DNA of 64,000 nt from Phlegmacium glaucopus (taxonomy: Eukaryota; Basidiomycota; Agaricomycetes; Agaricales; Cortinariaceae). Shown piece after piece: positions 24,990 to 36,205 of the stretch; the stretch's first letter is position 1, and each line of letters begins with the position of its first letter. The position numbers were made by a program, and so were the translations under genes. Under the pieces are notes generated by a model. The model worked only from the letters and a program-made list of their open reading frames with translations. It searched no databases and had not been told where the DNA came from. Location of the stretch: NCBI GenBank assembly GCA_015039465.1, contig MU130625.1, positions 343,871 to 407,870 of the forward strand, in the 5' to 3' direction.

Positions 24990-26573
24990 ATGCCGCACCT
25001 CCAGCCCCCACACCACTCCTCAGAACTCAAAGTTGCGTTCCCAGTAGAACATGTACTACTACTGACATTCAACCGCCCAAAATCTCTCAATGCAATGACA
25101 CCTCAAATGACAAACGACCTTAAGATGGTTCTGAATTGGTTTGAGGAAGAACCCGAACTATGGTGCGTTGGAACCTTTGTTCCTTGCATTTATTGTGACT
25201 CATACATCCATTTTTCTCCATGACTTAACTTGCATTAAATGTTATTTCTGATTCTCGTTCAATAGGGTTGTCATAGTAACTGGCGAAGGACGACTATTCT
25301 GTGCTGGAGCCGATCTTATAGCGTATGTATATATCTATCAAAGTGCTCTTTTCTCCACCGGTCCATTTGGGACACATGTCTTTTTTTTTTTTAATATCTA
25401 AATCAAAAACTTTTTGATTTCCCTTTTTGTTTCTTTTCTTTTCTTATCAAAAAAAAAACGCAGGTGGAACGCAGACCAACAAAGTGGCAATAGTAGCGAA
25501 ACGGAGGCAATACTATCCAACATACATGGATTTGGCTCAATCTCACGACGCCATTCTTGTAAACCTATTATCGCAGCGGTCATAGGTGGTGCATATGGGG
25601 GAGGTGTTGAGATGATCCTGAATTGTGATTTGGTTATTGCTAGTCAAGATGCAAAGTTCGCTTTGCCAGAAGTTAAGCGTGGTGTCGTCGCTAGTCAAGG
25701 AGGCAAGTATTTTTAGTAACATCTTAGCCCCTTTTTGTTGGGTGGTGACTGAGAAATCTTCGTCTTACCTTTTCTATATTATCTGTATCTTTTATCCTAT
25801 CTTAACTGATAATATATTTCCTTAGGTATTCCCCGACTCACGCAGATCGTTGGACACCAGGTAGATATCAACCATCATGGCGTGATAATGCGACAGATTG
25901 ATATGTCTTACTATGTTCTTATTTTATTTTTATTTTTAGTTCGCTTCAGAAATGTTGTTGACAGGCAAGACAATCGATGCTGATGAAGCTCGAAATCGTT
26001 TCGGATTGTAAGTTGCCCATTATTTCTCCGTCTATCCAATCTTCTTTTTCTTTTTGTTCCAAGTGAATTGTGCTTCCCTTCTCCTCGATATCATTCATCT
26101 CGAGTAATTTTTCGCTGACGCTGACACCTTTTGCTTCTCCTTTATTTAAAGCGTGAACACCGTTGTACCAGCATCCAAAGTGCTCTCAACAGCCATATCC
26201 ACCGCCCAACAAATAACCGCCAATTCCCCAGATTCAGTGCAGAGCACGAAAGTCGGACTGCTCTTATCCCAAAAACATAATTTTGTGGAGACATTCATGA
26301 CACATGCTTACGCTCCAGAGAGCCGAAGGGTGTACAAGGGTGCTAATATAAAGGTTGGTGCTATGGTTTCATTTATTTTTATTGAAGATTTACATTATTA
26401 CTTTAGGAGGGACTGAAAGCTTTTGCTGAAGTGAGTCACTATTTTTTTTATCGTTTTTAACTTCATATTCAGCGGGAGGGTTTTTTTTCCCTTTTTGCTA
26501 TTGTTTTTTTTCCCTCGCTTATCTATTTTTCTAGAAACGTACACCAAAGTGGACAAATCCTTCAAAGCTATAA
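24990..26573 (+). CDS. Enoyl-CoA hydratase/isomerase, peroxisomal (C-terminal SKL)
   Basis: This is a crotonase-fold protein assembled from about eight exons. Family blocks are VLLLTFNRPKSLNAM, VTGEGRLFCAGADLIAW (first oxyanion-hole region), KPIIAAVIGGAYGGGVEM (second oxyanion-hole glycine), CDLVIASQDAKFALPEVKRG, GGIPRLTQIVGH, and LLTGKTIDADEARNRFGFVN. The protein ends NPSKL, a canonical PTS1, so it likely acts in peroxisomal fatty-acid or branched-chain metabolism. The exact substrate is not readable. The intron after GTCGCTAGTCAAGGAG requires a GC donor (GCAAGT). The start at 24990 is the first ATG in frame with the conserved part. Confidence 0.9.
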
Positions 26574-29500
26574 AAAAAATATGCAATTCTTAGGCGCATG
26601 TCGCCGCCATTATATACATCAATCGTGGACCTCCAATCTAAACTCTCAACGCTCAACCGCGTCCTGATAACTCAAAGTCCGCTCTATACGCAATCGTACG
26701 AGTTGTACCAGCCAGAACTTCGGACACATTTGGAAAATGTAATTCGCCTACGCAATATTGCCGTTTATACCGACGTTTGACAGCTAAAGTCCTAAAAAGC
26801 AAAAACAAAAAATAAACAATATCAAATCCATCGTACATCTCATCTCAACTGTCTGTCTTTAGGCTGTCTGTCCATATTTATATAAATATATCCACTCACT
26901 ATATATATATATATGATAGTGAGATTGATAGATACCCCATATCAATCCTTCCTGCTCACCCATTTTATATATTCGGACTCTTTACTTAACTAAGTGGTCA
27001 ACCAGGTGAGTCCTGGCGGTACAACTCACCAGTGAATATTTTGATTTAAGTCAAAGCCCTTCGAAATGGGGCCCAGATTTGATTATCATGTAATATTTAT
27101 ATTAATATTCAACCGGACACCCGGATGCCCCTTGCAACAATACGGTTAAGCCCTAGTTTCTTTCCAAAGGCTGTGAAACCTAGATCAAGTAAGGAAGGAA
27201 GGGCATTGAAGTGTGGATTTTATTCCTTTTTGATCTTCGCTTGTTATTCGAAAAAAAAAGTGTTGTAATTGGCAAGGGTCTGGACGCTGGATGCCAAGTT
27301 CCAGGCCTGTCATGTGCTACTGAATTGTTGCGATACCTATTTTTTGTTTTGGATTATGATAAGATAGGATAGATAACATTTGTATATCAAGTTTGGTATT
27401 ATTATTGGATAGATATCTGCCATCTCTGTCACGAGTCGCTGCGCGCGGTGTCGCCACAGAGCCAGTCCCACTGGTTATATATTATCTTTGACCGCTCGAA
27501 GCACCGGGATTCCAAGTGTACATACACTGATTACGGCGCTTTTCTTAAATATTTTCGTCTGGGGTTCTCAGACGGCTACATAGCGGAATAGACTCTAATA
27601 TAGATCATATTGATGGTTTTTTTTTTTTGGCTTTGAAGTCGGGAGAATCAAAGTATGCGGCCATAGTACCCCACTCACTCGGGTGTCTAAATTAAACCAG
27701 ACATGAAAAACGGATTTAAAAATGAAGACGCAACATCGATCACCGGGCCCAGTGCTTGCACGATGAGCGCAAGCAGTGGAAGTGGAATAGTTCGAAACAG
27801 GTGTTTTTAAAAAACATGGAGCCAATTTTGGTCACGGAGCTACGTCGCTTGATAACGCTACATGACGCCTGGTGAGCAAGGGGTAAAACACCTTTCGTGG
27901 AGGAAAGAAATTCACCCTTTGATGAATTCATCGACATGGGTAGATCAGGCCGCTCAGCGTGGATCATGATGGATCATGTGTTTATACCACTAACCCTAGT
28001 TCAAAAAGTTTGACCCTCGGATGTGCGTTGTGCGTGTTTTCGCACGAAACACGCATTGAAATGTGGTTATTGCGGCCCTTGTCAAACTGCATTCAAAAGG
28101 ACCGGCAAATTAACTTGCGCGTATTGCCTGCATGATTCAACTTGAAGTCTTCTTGGCGAAAATAAAGTTTTGAAAGATTGAAGGCTGTATAGAACAGTTT
28201 GAAGGAAAAGAGTAAGGCATCCTGGGTTTTTCGTCTTCTATACAGTATTTTTACCCCTTGTTAACGATCATGGGGTTATAACTTCGATGGGGTTTCCCTA
28301 CACAAAAGAGGAGTCCTCTGAGGAAGAGGTTAGCCAGGAAGTTTTTCCAACGTAAGTACTTACCCTACTAAAACCCAACGACCACACGCAATTGGCCGCA
28401 TCATGAAGTAATGTCAGATGGAGTAATTTCGCTGTCTTTAAGAAGGACTGTAATAATTTTAGATCAATCAAATCTTTACTTTTGCAACCAACTGGCAGGC
28501 GCCTAAGCGGTTCTATAGTACGTAACCGCTTCTGATATGAAAGGTACAAAGAAGAAAAACCATTTTACAACTTACAAGCACAGCAAGCGATGTCAAGGGC
28601 GTTTGTGGATAGATTCAGGTTCAGTTCAGGTTGGATGCATCGCGGATGCACAACCTGGTGATGGTGTGTGGATATAGCGGGTTAGGTCGATTTTACCCAC
28701 GGCAAATCCCGCTCTCGTCGAAAGATCTCAGTGACTTGAGTCACTTTCCAAAGCGCAAACCAAAACCCCCAAAGGGTCAACGTTGTCAAACATTTAGCCT
28801 GTCTGTATGCCAAGACAATCTTTCGGAAGGATTTGTGTCCACACACAGTGTGATTAACCATAAATGCCTTCCAGTGTCAATGAGTTAGTAACGCCAAACG
28901 CGTCACTCAGGTCAGTATCAAACAATGGTAACCGACTTCAAAGGATGAAGTGGGAAATATATTATTAGGGTCTGTTCAAACGTCAACTGCTTTGGTTAGG
29001 ACAATTAGATTTACCTGAGGCTTCTAAGTTCTGGGTCGAGAACATGTCTAATAGTAAGTGGACGTGGGAGCTGGATAAGGAGAACGTTAACAGGGCTCTA
29101 GGCTTCTGATATTCGTTTGAGAAATTTAATACGCGTGCATACACAAACAAATCAAGGCACTCGCTTATTTCAAATTCACGATTGACATAAACAGCCTTAG
29201 ATGTGGGGATGGATGTGAAACCAAAATTTCTCAAGAGAGATATGACTCTGTCAGCTCCGGTGTTTAAGATATTTGCCTATGTTTGATTGGAGTGAGGCTT
29301 GGCAATCACATCTAACCAAGTTTTATAAGTTACGGGGATTTCACCCCATTCAAGTTCGTTGGGTGTATGGCTAGAAATACAGAAAAGGAGCACGCGACCC
29401 GAAGATCGTCGTCTCTCATAATCACATTCGAAAGGACGTGGATAATCCCGATTTACAAGTTCAATCTATTCCGTTTTGAAGGTGGGGTGCCCATGCTATA

Positions 29501-30254
29501 TCATGGGGATATGATCAACTGAGCTGGCTTAAGTTCGACAGAGAGTTTCCCTTCGCGGCGATTGTGAACACCCGAAGGTACAAAAGCCCTGCCCAAAATG
29601 TAATATTACGCAGTCAGATGAATACCTGTACTTAGTAAGTAGACCTTTAAAAAGGCAAATTTTCTCTCACTAGTAGTATATCCGGATATCAGGGTCTCCT
29701 CCAGGTATTGTTGGCTGCAGACTGTGATAGTAATCAAGAGGAGTAAAAAGTCTCTGAACTGGATCCACGGTTTGCAGTGTTGCCAAAAAATGTATGTGAT
29801 TGCCACATTGACATAGCCTGACGTCTATAAGAATCCTTTTTGAACTCTATGTGGCGCGTATCTCAGTACATACGCTAGTCGGATGCGATCGGATAGGGCC
29901 TATAGGTGTGTATAATTACGTGCCTTATCATATTACTTGGAATGGCATGGTAGCAGGGCGTGTTTGTAATACATAATACCAAAAAACTGGATGAACTTGG
30001 AGTAAAAACTCGGTCTCATATACGTCCGAGTCGCGGGTACTACGTAGCTGTCCGATTGTCGTCATGTGTGTGCCTTGCTTTTTGAATTGATTCGAGAGGC
30101 GCTAGTCAATTTTAAGTTAAAGTTAGATATGAACGCGTTATGAATATTATTTTGGTTTTTTTCTCGAAATCGTAAATGGTTAAATGAAAAGTTATGACCG
30201 TGAGAACGGCGTGGAAAAAATTGCTTCAATTGAAACCAAGAATACCCTTTGGTG
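26574..30254. other. 3.7 kb stretch without a supportable gene
   Basis: Short ORFs only. A 60-codon ORF at 26598-26780 lies directly downstream of the hydratase and has plausible composition but no recognisable domain. An open minus-strand stretch at 28990-29270 reads GFTSIPTSKAVYVNREFE and ends in a good donor GTAAAT; it may be one exon of an unrecognised or decayed gene. A (TA)n tract lies near 26900. TTAGGGTCTGTTCAAACG at 28975 resembles a PIF/Harbinger terminus, but no partner is found. Confidence 0.4.
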
Positions 30255-31270
30255 ATGAATAATAACTCGGAAAAGGCAGACAGCACCTCTGCTCAGGCTC
30301 TTCAGGACCCCCCTACTGCTTCTGAACCCCAAAATGCTACCGCCTTCGAGAGATGGAGAAAGAAAGCCTGGCGAGCTGCTGGCTTTGGCCTCTCTGAGGA
30401 CGAACAGCTGGAATCCATGACCAGGAACTGTGAAAAGCAGAGAGACTACCTCATGAACTACAGTGCGTACAATGACCTGATGCTTCAAGGGTTTAACGTT
30501 TAAATACATTAACTAGGCCCAATCGTCGTGTTTATGCTCAAACATCTGAAATTGTCAGGATGCGAAGTCCCGCCGTCCAACATCCTCTGTGCGCCGTGTG
30601 ATGAGACACGAGCTGGAGGGTTTGCTCCTGATCCTGGCGCTGTTGTCTTATGTGCTGGTCGCTTTTTCAGTGAACAACATATGGAAAGCACGATTGTTCA
30701 TGAGCTTATGCATATGTATGATCATTGTCGCTTCAAGGTTGATTGGAGCAATCTACGGCATCATGCATGCAGTGAGGTAAGTTCGATGTCAATTGTATCG
30801 TCCTTTGTCATGGTGATATACAACACGGCAGATCCGTGCTAACAGCTTGAGTGGTGACTGTCGGTATACACGCGAACTCAACCGTGGCTTTGTGCGGTTC
30901 TCGAAACAGCATCAGGTAAACAAAAATATCCCTGTTTTCTCTCGGTTTTGGCGTCGTCTGATCCTTTTTCTTTCCCCCAAGGCATGTGTACGCCGTCGGG
31001 CTATAGAGTCCGTTGCAGCAAACCGAGCATGTCCCAATGAAGCTGCTGCGGAACGTGCCGTCAATGAAGTTTGGGAGAGCTGTTTCAACGATACACGACC
31101 GTTTGATGAGGTGGGAATGGAAGCATCTGTTGTCTGTCTCAAACTAAAATTTGATACTCCATCAGATCTATTGATAACCTAGGGCCAGGCTAGCCTGCGA
31201 CGGATGCAACTGTTCACGACTGACTCCCTTTTAGACATTGTTTTGTGAGGAGACTTGCGTCTGTTACTGA
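30255..31270 (+). CDS. ATP23: ATP23-like mitochondrial inner-membrane metalloprotease (peptidase M76)
   Basis: The zinc-protease motif HELMHMYDHCRF is present, flanked by the family blocks FMLKHLKLSGCEVPPSNILC, GGFAPDPGAVVLCAGRF, WSNLRHHACSEIRANSLSGD and RFSKQHQACVRRRA, then NRACPNEAAAERAVNEVWES. Atp23 processes the Atp6 precursor and assists ATP synthase assembly in the intermembrane space. Introns are 30463-30516, 30777-30831 and 30916-30981. A last intron after NDTRPFDE (GTGGGA donor) would give a short tail ending at 31270. Without splicing, the frame would end at 31182 after 20-odd unrelated residues. The C-terminus is thus uncertain; the rest is firm. Confidence 0.92.
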
Positions 31271-31407
31271 TCCTCAATCGCGGACGGGTAGGCTGGCCTG
31301 GTGCCGTCGTAGTAGTTAGCTTCGTCATATCAAAGCGGGCGTTAATGGCCTTGAAACCCCTTGTAAGTAATTACTATTAGTTTGCACGTGTTTGTGCTCC
31401 AAGGAAC

Positions 31408-31417
31408 TATATATAAA
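31408..31417 (+). promoter_or_regulatory. TATA box of the KRE9-like gene
   Basis: TATATATAAA lies about 110 bp upstream of the start codon at 31529, followed by a C/T-rich leader (CTTCTCTTCTCTCCCTTATT). This arrangement suggests strong, regulated transcription as for many wall-protein genes. Confidence 0.6.
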
Positions 31418-31528
31418 CTTTGGAAATTTCTGTTGTTGTTAAGGCTTCTCTTCTCTCCCTTATTTGTCCTCCAAACCAAATATCGTTCCCTTCACTAATT
31501 CCTTTCCCTCGCCTTTGACGATCTCAAA

Positions 31529-32381
31529 ATGTTCAGCAAGCTTAGGCATGTTACATTTACGTTTTCATGTCTTTTTTTTACTTATAAAGAAATTTGTAAT
31601 TTGTCTCAGCCTCCTCGTGCTTTTCGCTCCTTTTGTTTCCGCCCTCACCATCTTAGCTCCAACTAATGTTACCAGTGGAGGGTTTTTTACGATTAATTGG
31701 ACGTCGGCAGCAGGTGACCCGTATGAAACTTTCAACCCCTTTTCCCTTTGCGCTTCTCACGGTGTTCTAGTGCCACCTGGACGTTTGAGTTGACCAACCC
31801 GTCGTTCAACAACGCAATCGCCATCTCCAACAATGTTGACCCCTCACTTGGTAGTATTACTATACAGTGCCCGGTTGTTACTCCTGGGTATGTTTATGGT
31901 TACTATATCCGTGCTCTGATTTCTGAGTGGCTGTCTCGTAGTGGCGCCTTTACCATCCAAGCTGTCGATATCGGAAACATAAACATGGTTTTTGCTGAGA
32001 GCCCTATCTTCTCTATTGGTGCAACTATCACCAGCTCTAGCTCTGGTGCCACTGTTTCGACAACTGCTTCTGCCACGGCCAGTTCACAGACAGGCGTGGC
32101 CACGTAAGCTATTTCCTTTTCAGCTATACGAATAAACTAAACCAAAATCTATCAGGACTGCCGCCAATTTACCGGCCACTACTTCCATCCCATTGACTAC
32201 TGTTCCAACTGGTGCTTCTACTTTGGCTGGCACAACCAGCGGAACTAGCAGTGGCACTGCTGCTGGTACCACCGCCTCTACAGCCTCCGCTGCCTCCACT
32301 CGTCTCGCTTTGACCAACGCTGGTGGTTACGCCGTCTTGATACTGTCTGTCGTTGCTGGGGCTGCGGCTATTGCGCTCTAA
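31529..32381 (+). CDS. KRE9/KNH1-like GPI-anchored cell-wall protein
   Basis: After removing a first intron with a GC donor (31546-31609), the protein starts MFSKLSLLVLFAPFVSA, a clean signal peptide. A beta-sandwich KRE9/KNH1-type N-terminal domain follows: LTILAPTNVTSGGFFTINWT, GDPATWTFELTNPSF, SNNVDPSLGSITIQCPVV, and AESPIFSIG. A Ser/Thr/Ala-rich stalk of about 80 residues is a likely O-mannosylation region. The end AGGYAVLILSVVAGAAAIAL is a hydrophobic GPI-anchor signal. Such proteins are Ser-Thr-rich GPI-anchored membrane or wall proteins, often linked to beta-1,6-glucan. The introns near 31730 and 32105 are GT-AG. Confidence 0.85.
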
Positions 32382-32943
32382 AATTAGTCTTGTGACTGGT
32401 ATATACCACGCACTATTTTGATCGATTGCCTCATTGGATATTTTTTTGCTATCTTTCACATACTTTCGAAATCCATTTGGACTTGTGTTCCTTCCTGCCT
32501 TGTTACGATTTTATAATCGGCACTTAAGGTTCTCGCTCTTCCATCCGCACAATCTGTTCTTTATAGGAACATTGATTGAACGTTCGCTTATCCACTCTTT
32601 TGCACCGCCCTTAAAATTTCTTGAAATACATTGTGTAGACATGAACTAGTTGTTGTCAATAATAGCATAAGTAGAAACAGATTGTGCCTTTTTGGAGGAA
32701 CTTGGAAGTCGTATACCTTGGGTAGACTGAAGTCTTTTTTTAGTTCCAGGTTGACACCGACTGGCAATGTCAAACGTCCATGACCATCCCGTCGGATAAG
32801 TTGGAACTTGGCTGTGTTTCTACTATCGGTACCCTTTCAAAGCACTCGGTTTACTCCAGTTTAAAATGAAAACTACTTGAAGATAAACTAGTAGGCTGCA
32901 ATTTTGTCTTTGTCTACATAATACGAATCGCCAAAAGCCCATG

Positions 32944-34217
32944 TTAATCACGATACCGCCAGTAAGATGGTGGCGGAGGCGGAGGTGGTGGCCAGGAAAC
33001 CCATAAATCAATACGATCACCACTCGTTAACAACAAGATCCTATAAGCATCAGGAGTTATCACAGACCAAGAATCCGAAGCTCCATAACGTTCTGTCCCA
33101 CGTCTGGACTGCAGGGTGGCGGTGCTGTGCTTTGCGTGAGACAAGTTGGGTTTATCTTTGAAGGCATTGTAAGCCGCGACCTGACATGCCTATAAGGATT
33201 ATCATTTCAATATAAACAGTCCAACGTCATTTGGATGTTTAGTACCCGAGTCCTTCCATAAGGGATATGTATTAACTTGCCTGGTAGGTCGCAGGAACCT
33301 TTATCATTATGCTATCTTCCTTGCCTATGATTGTATCCCCGGTCTTCAAGGTCAAGTACATGATTTTTCTCTCCATCTGAATCCCAGGAGTGTGCGAAGG
33401 ATGGTTATCGTACTGTTGTTGTGCCTAGATGTATCAAGAGGATAGGCTTTCCTATCAGTTAGGCAACTAAGCGGAACACGCACTGTCACGGTGGACCTTT
33501 GACTACCGGCTTCGCTGCTTTCCATAGGTTCGTATGGTAAGTCCAGGGAGTCTTGGGATATGAAGACACCAACTTCATCTCCATCTGGACGTATTACACT
33601 CCTCCAATCAGTGGGACGTAGAATCCCCCAGGCCCCAGTTCCATTAGCTCTCTTTATCGCATATTTGAGGACGATCTCGCTAGCTTGAAATTGCCAACCT
33701 ATGTAAGGTTTGAATACCACTCTGGCCTCATTTACAGCAGCCTACAATCGGATAAGAGATAGAATAATATGATGAATTGATGAGGTGAGAAAGACTTTTT
33801 ACTATGTCCAAAAGTGGCAGACGAACCTCATACGACTTAGGTAAAGGAATCATAGCATGATGGTACGATCCCCTTGCATCAGACTTGCAAAGTGTTAGGA
33901 CTAATCTGGCTGAAATATTTTCAACAATTGTTCAATGAATTCAAATGTTTGAATTGTAGTTGTAGCTCACCACCGCTGCTATCCATCAAATACTACAACT
34001 ACTCTTCTGCCTTTGATATCGATTTGTGCTAGCAGATTTGGGGCCGCTATTTGGAAAATTGGAGACAGTTAAGTAAAAGTGATGATATATGCTACTACTG
34101 AGGTTGCGTACTATGGTGAATACGAAGTGTATGTGAGAAGATGAGAGCAATCACTTGGATTAGCGCCCAGCTTGCAACGCTCGGACCTGAGAAGGTCATG
34201 AGATGGCAACTCGGCAT
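32944..34217 (-). CDS. Unknown protein, tandem copy A
   Basis: I do not recognise the family. The exons, read on the minus strand, give YLMDSSGG, LVLTLCKSDARGSYHHAM, KPYIGWQFQASEIVLKY, DWRSVIRPDGDEVGVFISQD, HPSHTPGIQM, SWSVITPDAYRILLLTSGDR, then a Pro-run (WPPPPPPPPS) and RYRD. Introns include one with a GC donor (CAG/GCAAGT) shared with copy B and one with GTGCGT. The spliced frame is conserved between the copies while introns differ, which argues for coding. The 5' exons and the start (the ATG at 34217 is only a guess) are uncertain. No signal peptide or obvious catalytic motif. Confidence 0.5.
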
Positions 34218-34984
34218 CTATGATCTAATCATACCACAAGTTCATTGAAGCATCAGGATTCAAGAAAAGTGCATGTACCCCTGCCTTTGACTCAGGAGGA
34301 TGTTTTTGGATTTACATAACAGTTTTTGAGATGTTAACTTTTAATGTCTGTTTTGAAAATTTGTCAAGCTTTCTGAGGTTTTCTGGAGCAGAGGTGAGAG
34401 AATGGGGTCCCGGGATTTTAGTCCCCAAGGGCTTAAAAAAATTTACTAACACTTTGAACACGCATTTTCTGTTACTAGACAGCCTTTTCGACCTCGTATC
34501 ATCATAACATAGCTATATACAGTTGATATTTACCTTGAGGGAAATTTAATTTTTATGTTTTTCAATGATACAAGATTGTAAAAAAAATATGGAGATCACC
34601 TATAACTTAATGATCCGACCACATCCCATCAAAACATACCTAATTTGGACGAAAACATACCCTTTTTGGCAGGAGTGGAGGGATTTCGGTTGTCTGAATG
34701 AACATCAACAAAGCCATGTTGTTGCTCGGAGTGCAATCCTTGAGCAGGTTCAAGTTGGAACTTGGGTGTGTTCATACTACTCGGGGATAAACTGGGCTGC
34801 AGTTTTGTCTTTGTCTACATACTAGTATACTTCTGAATTACCGAAAGCCCATGTTAATCATAAGACATGATCGGCACTCGATGAGGGAGAGGGTAGAGAT
34901 TGTTAGAGGATCCCTAGGCTGTCGTCCACATTACACTATAAAAAAATACACGAAAATTCATTCTCTAATTATAGGAGACTAATC

Positions 34985-36083
34985 CTAACTTGTCTGCTTT
35001 GGTGGGTCATCAACCCACAATTCAATATAATCACCACCCTCTAACAAAAAGAGGTCATAAAGCTCAGGCGTTATCACAGACCAAACATCCCGATCTCCAT
35101 AACGTCTGTTGGATTGCAGAATGATTTCGCTTTGCTCTTTGACAGTGTCGAAATCATATTTGAAGGCATTGTAAGCCGCAGCCTGACATTCCTATAAGGA
35201 TTATTAACATCATTTGGATATTTAGTACCCAAGTCATTCCATAAGGGATATGTATTAACTTGCCTGGTAGGTCTCAGGAGCCACTATGATGACGCTTTTT
35301 AGATTTCTCAAGATTGCAGGCCCGCGCTTCAAGGTCAAGATCTGAATCCCAGGCGTGTGTGAAGGATGATCGTTGTACTGTCGTTGTGACTAGAGGTATC
35401 AAGAGGATGGGCTTTCCTATAGGTTACAGCAACTAAGGGGAACACGCACTATGGGCCTTTGGCTACCGCCTTCATCGCCTTCCATAGGTTCGTATGGTAG
35501 GTCCAGGGAGTCTTGGGATATGAAGACACCAACTTCATCTCCATCTGGACGTATTACGCTCCAATCAGTGGGAGGTAGAATCCCCCAAGCCACAGTTCCA
35601 TTAGCTCTCTTTATCGCACATTTGAGGACGATATCGCTAGCTTGAAATCGCCAACCTATGTATGGTTGGAATACCCGTCTGGCCTCAGTTACAGCAGCCT
35701 ACGGTTGGAGATGCACGGATAAGAATACGACGAGTTGATGAGTGAAAAAGACTTTTTATGTCCAAAAGTGGCAGACGAACCTCATACGACTGAGGCAAAG
35801 AAATCATGCTATGATAGTAGGATCCTTTTGCATCAGACTTGCAAAGTGTTAGGACTAATCTGCCTGGAACATTTATAAGAATTATTTAATGAATTGAAAT
35901 GTTTGAAATGTAGCTATAGCTCACCATTGCTGCTATCCATCAAATAACACTTTGTGTGGAGATTTGTGCTAGCAGATACTATGGCGAATATGATATGTAT
36001 GTGAGAAGATGAGAGCAATCAATCGGATTAGCGCCAGCTTGAACAACGCTTGGACCTGACGTCATGAGATGGCAACTCGGCAT
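34985..36083 (-). CDS. Unknown protein, tandem copy B
   Basis: This is the paralogue of copy A with the same exon order: CYLMDSSNG, LVLTLCKSDAKGSYYHSM, QPYIGWRFQASDIVLKC, DWSVIRPDGDEVGVFISQD, HPSHTPGIQILTLKRG, DVWSVITPELYDLFLLEGGD, ending VDDPPKQTS. It lacks the polyproline tail of copy A. The GC-donor intron at the TYQ/ECQ junction is present here too. The 5' end (ATG at 36083) is a guess. Its function is unknown. Confidence 0.5.
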
Positions 36084-36205
36084 CTATTGATCTAGACCTT
36101 GAAAACATCAGGAAAAGTGCACGTACCTTGCCTTTGACTCTGGAAGATGTTTTTGGATTTACATGACAATTTTTGAGTTGTTGTTAACTTTCAATGGCCA
36201 ATAGG

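Larger units (their letters stand above)
32800..36205. repeat. Direct tandem duplication of a gene-sized segment
   Basis: About 32800-34345 and about 34735-36205 match along their lengths in direct order: the 3' flank (TTTTGTCTTTGTCTACATA), all exons, and the 5' region with TGGCAACTCGGCATCTAT. About 390 bp of unrelated sequence lies between them. Divergence is moderate, with scattered indels in introns and fewer in exons, so both copies have existed for some time. Confidence 0.88.
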
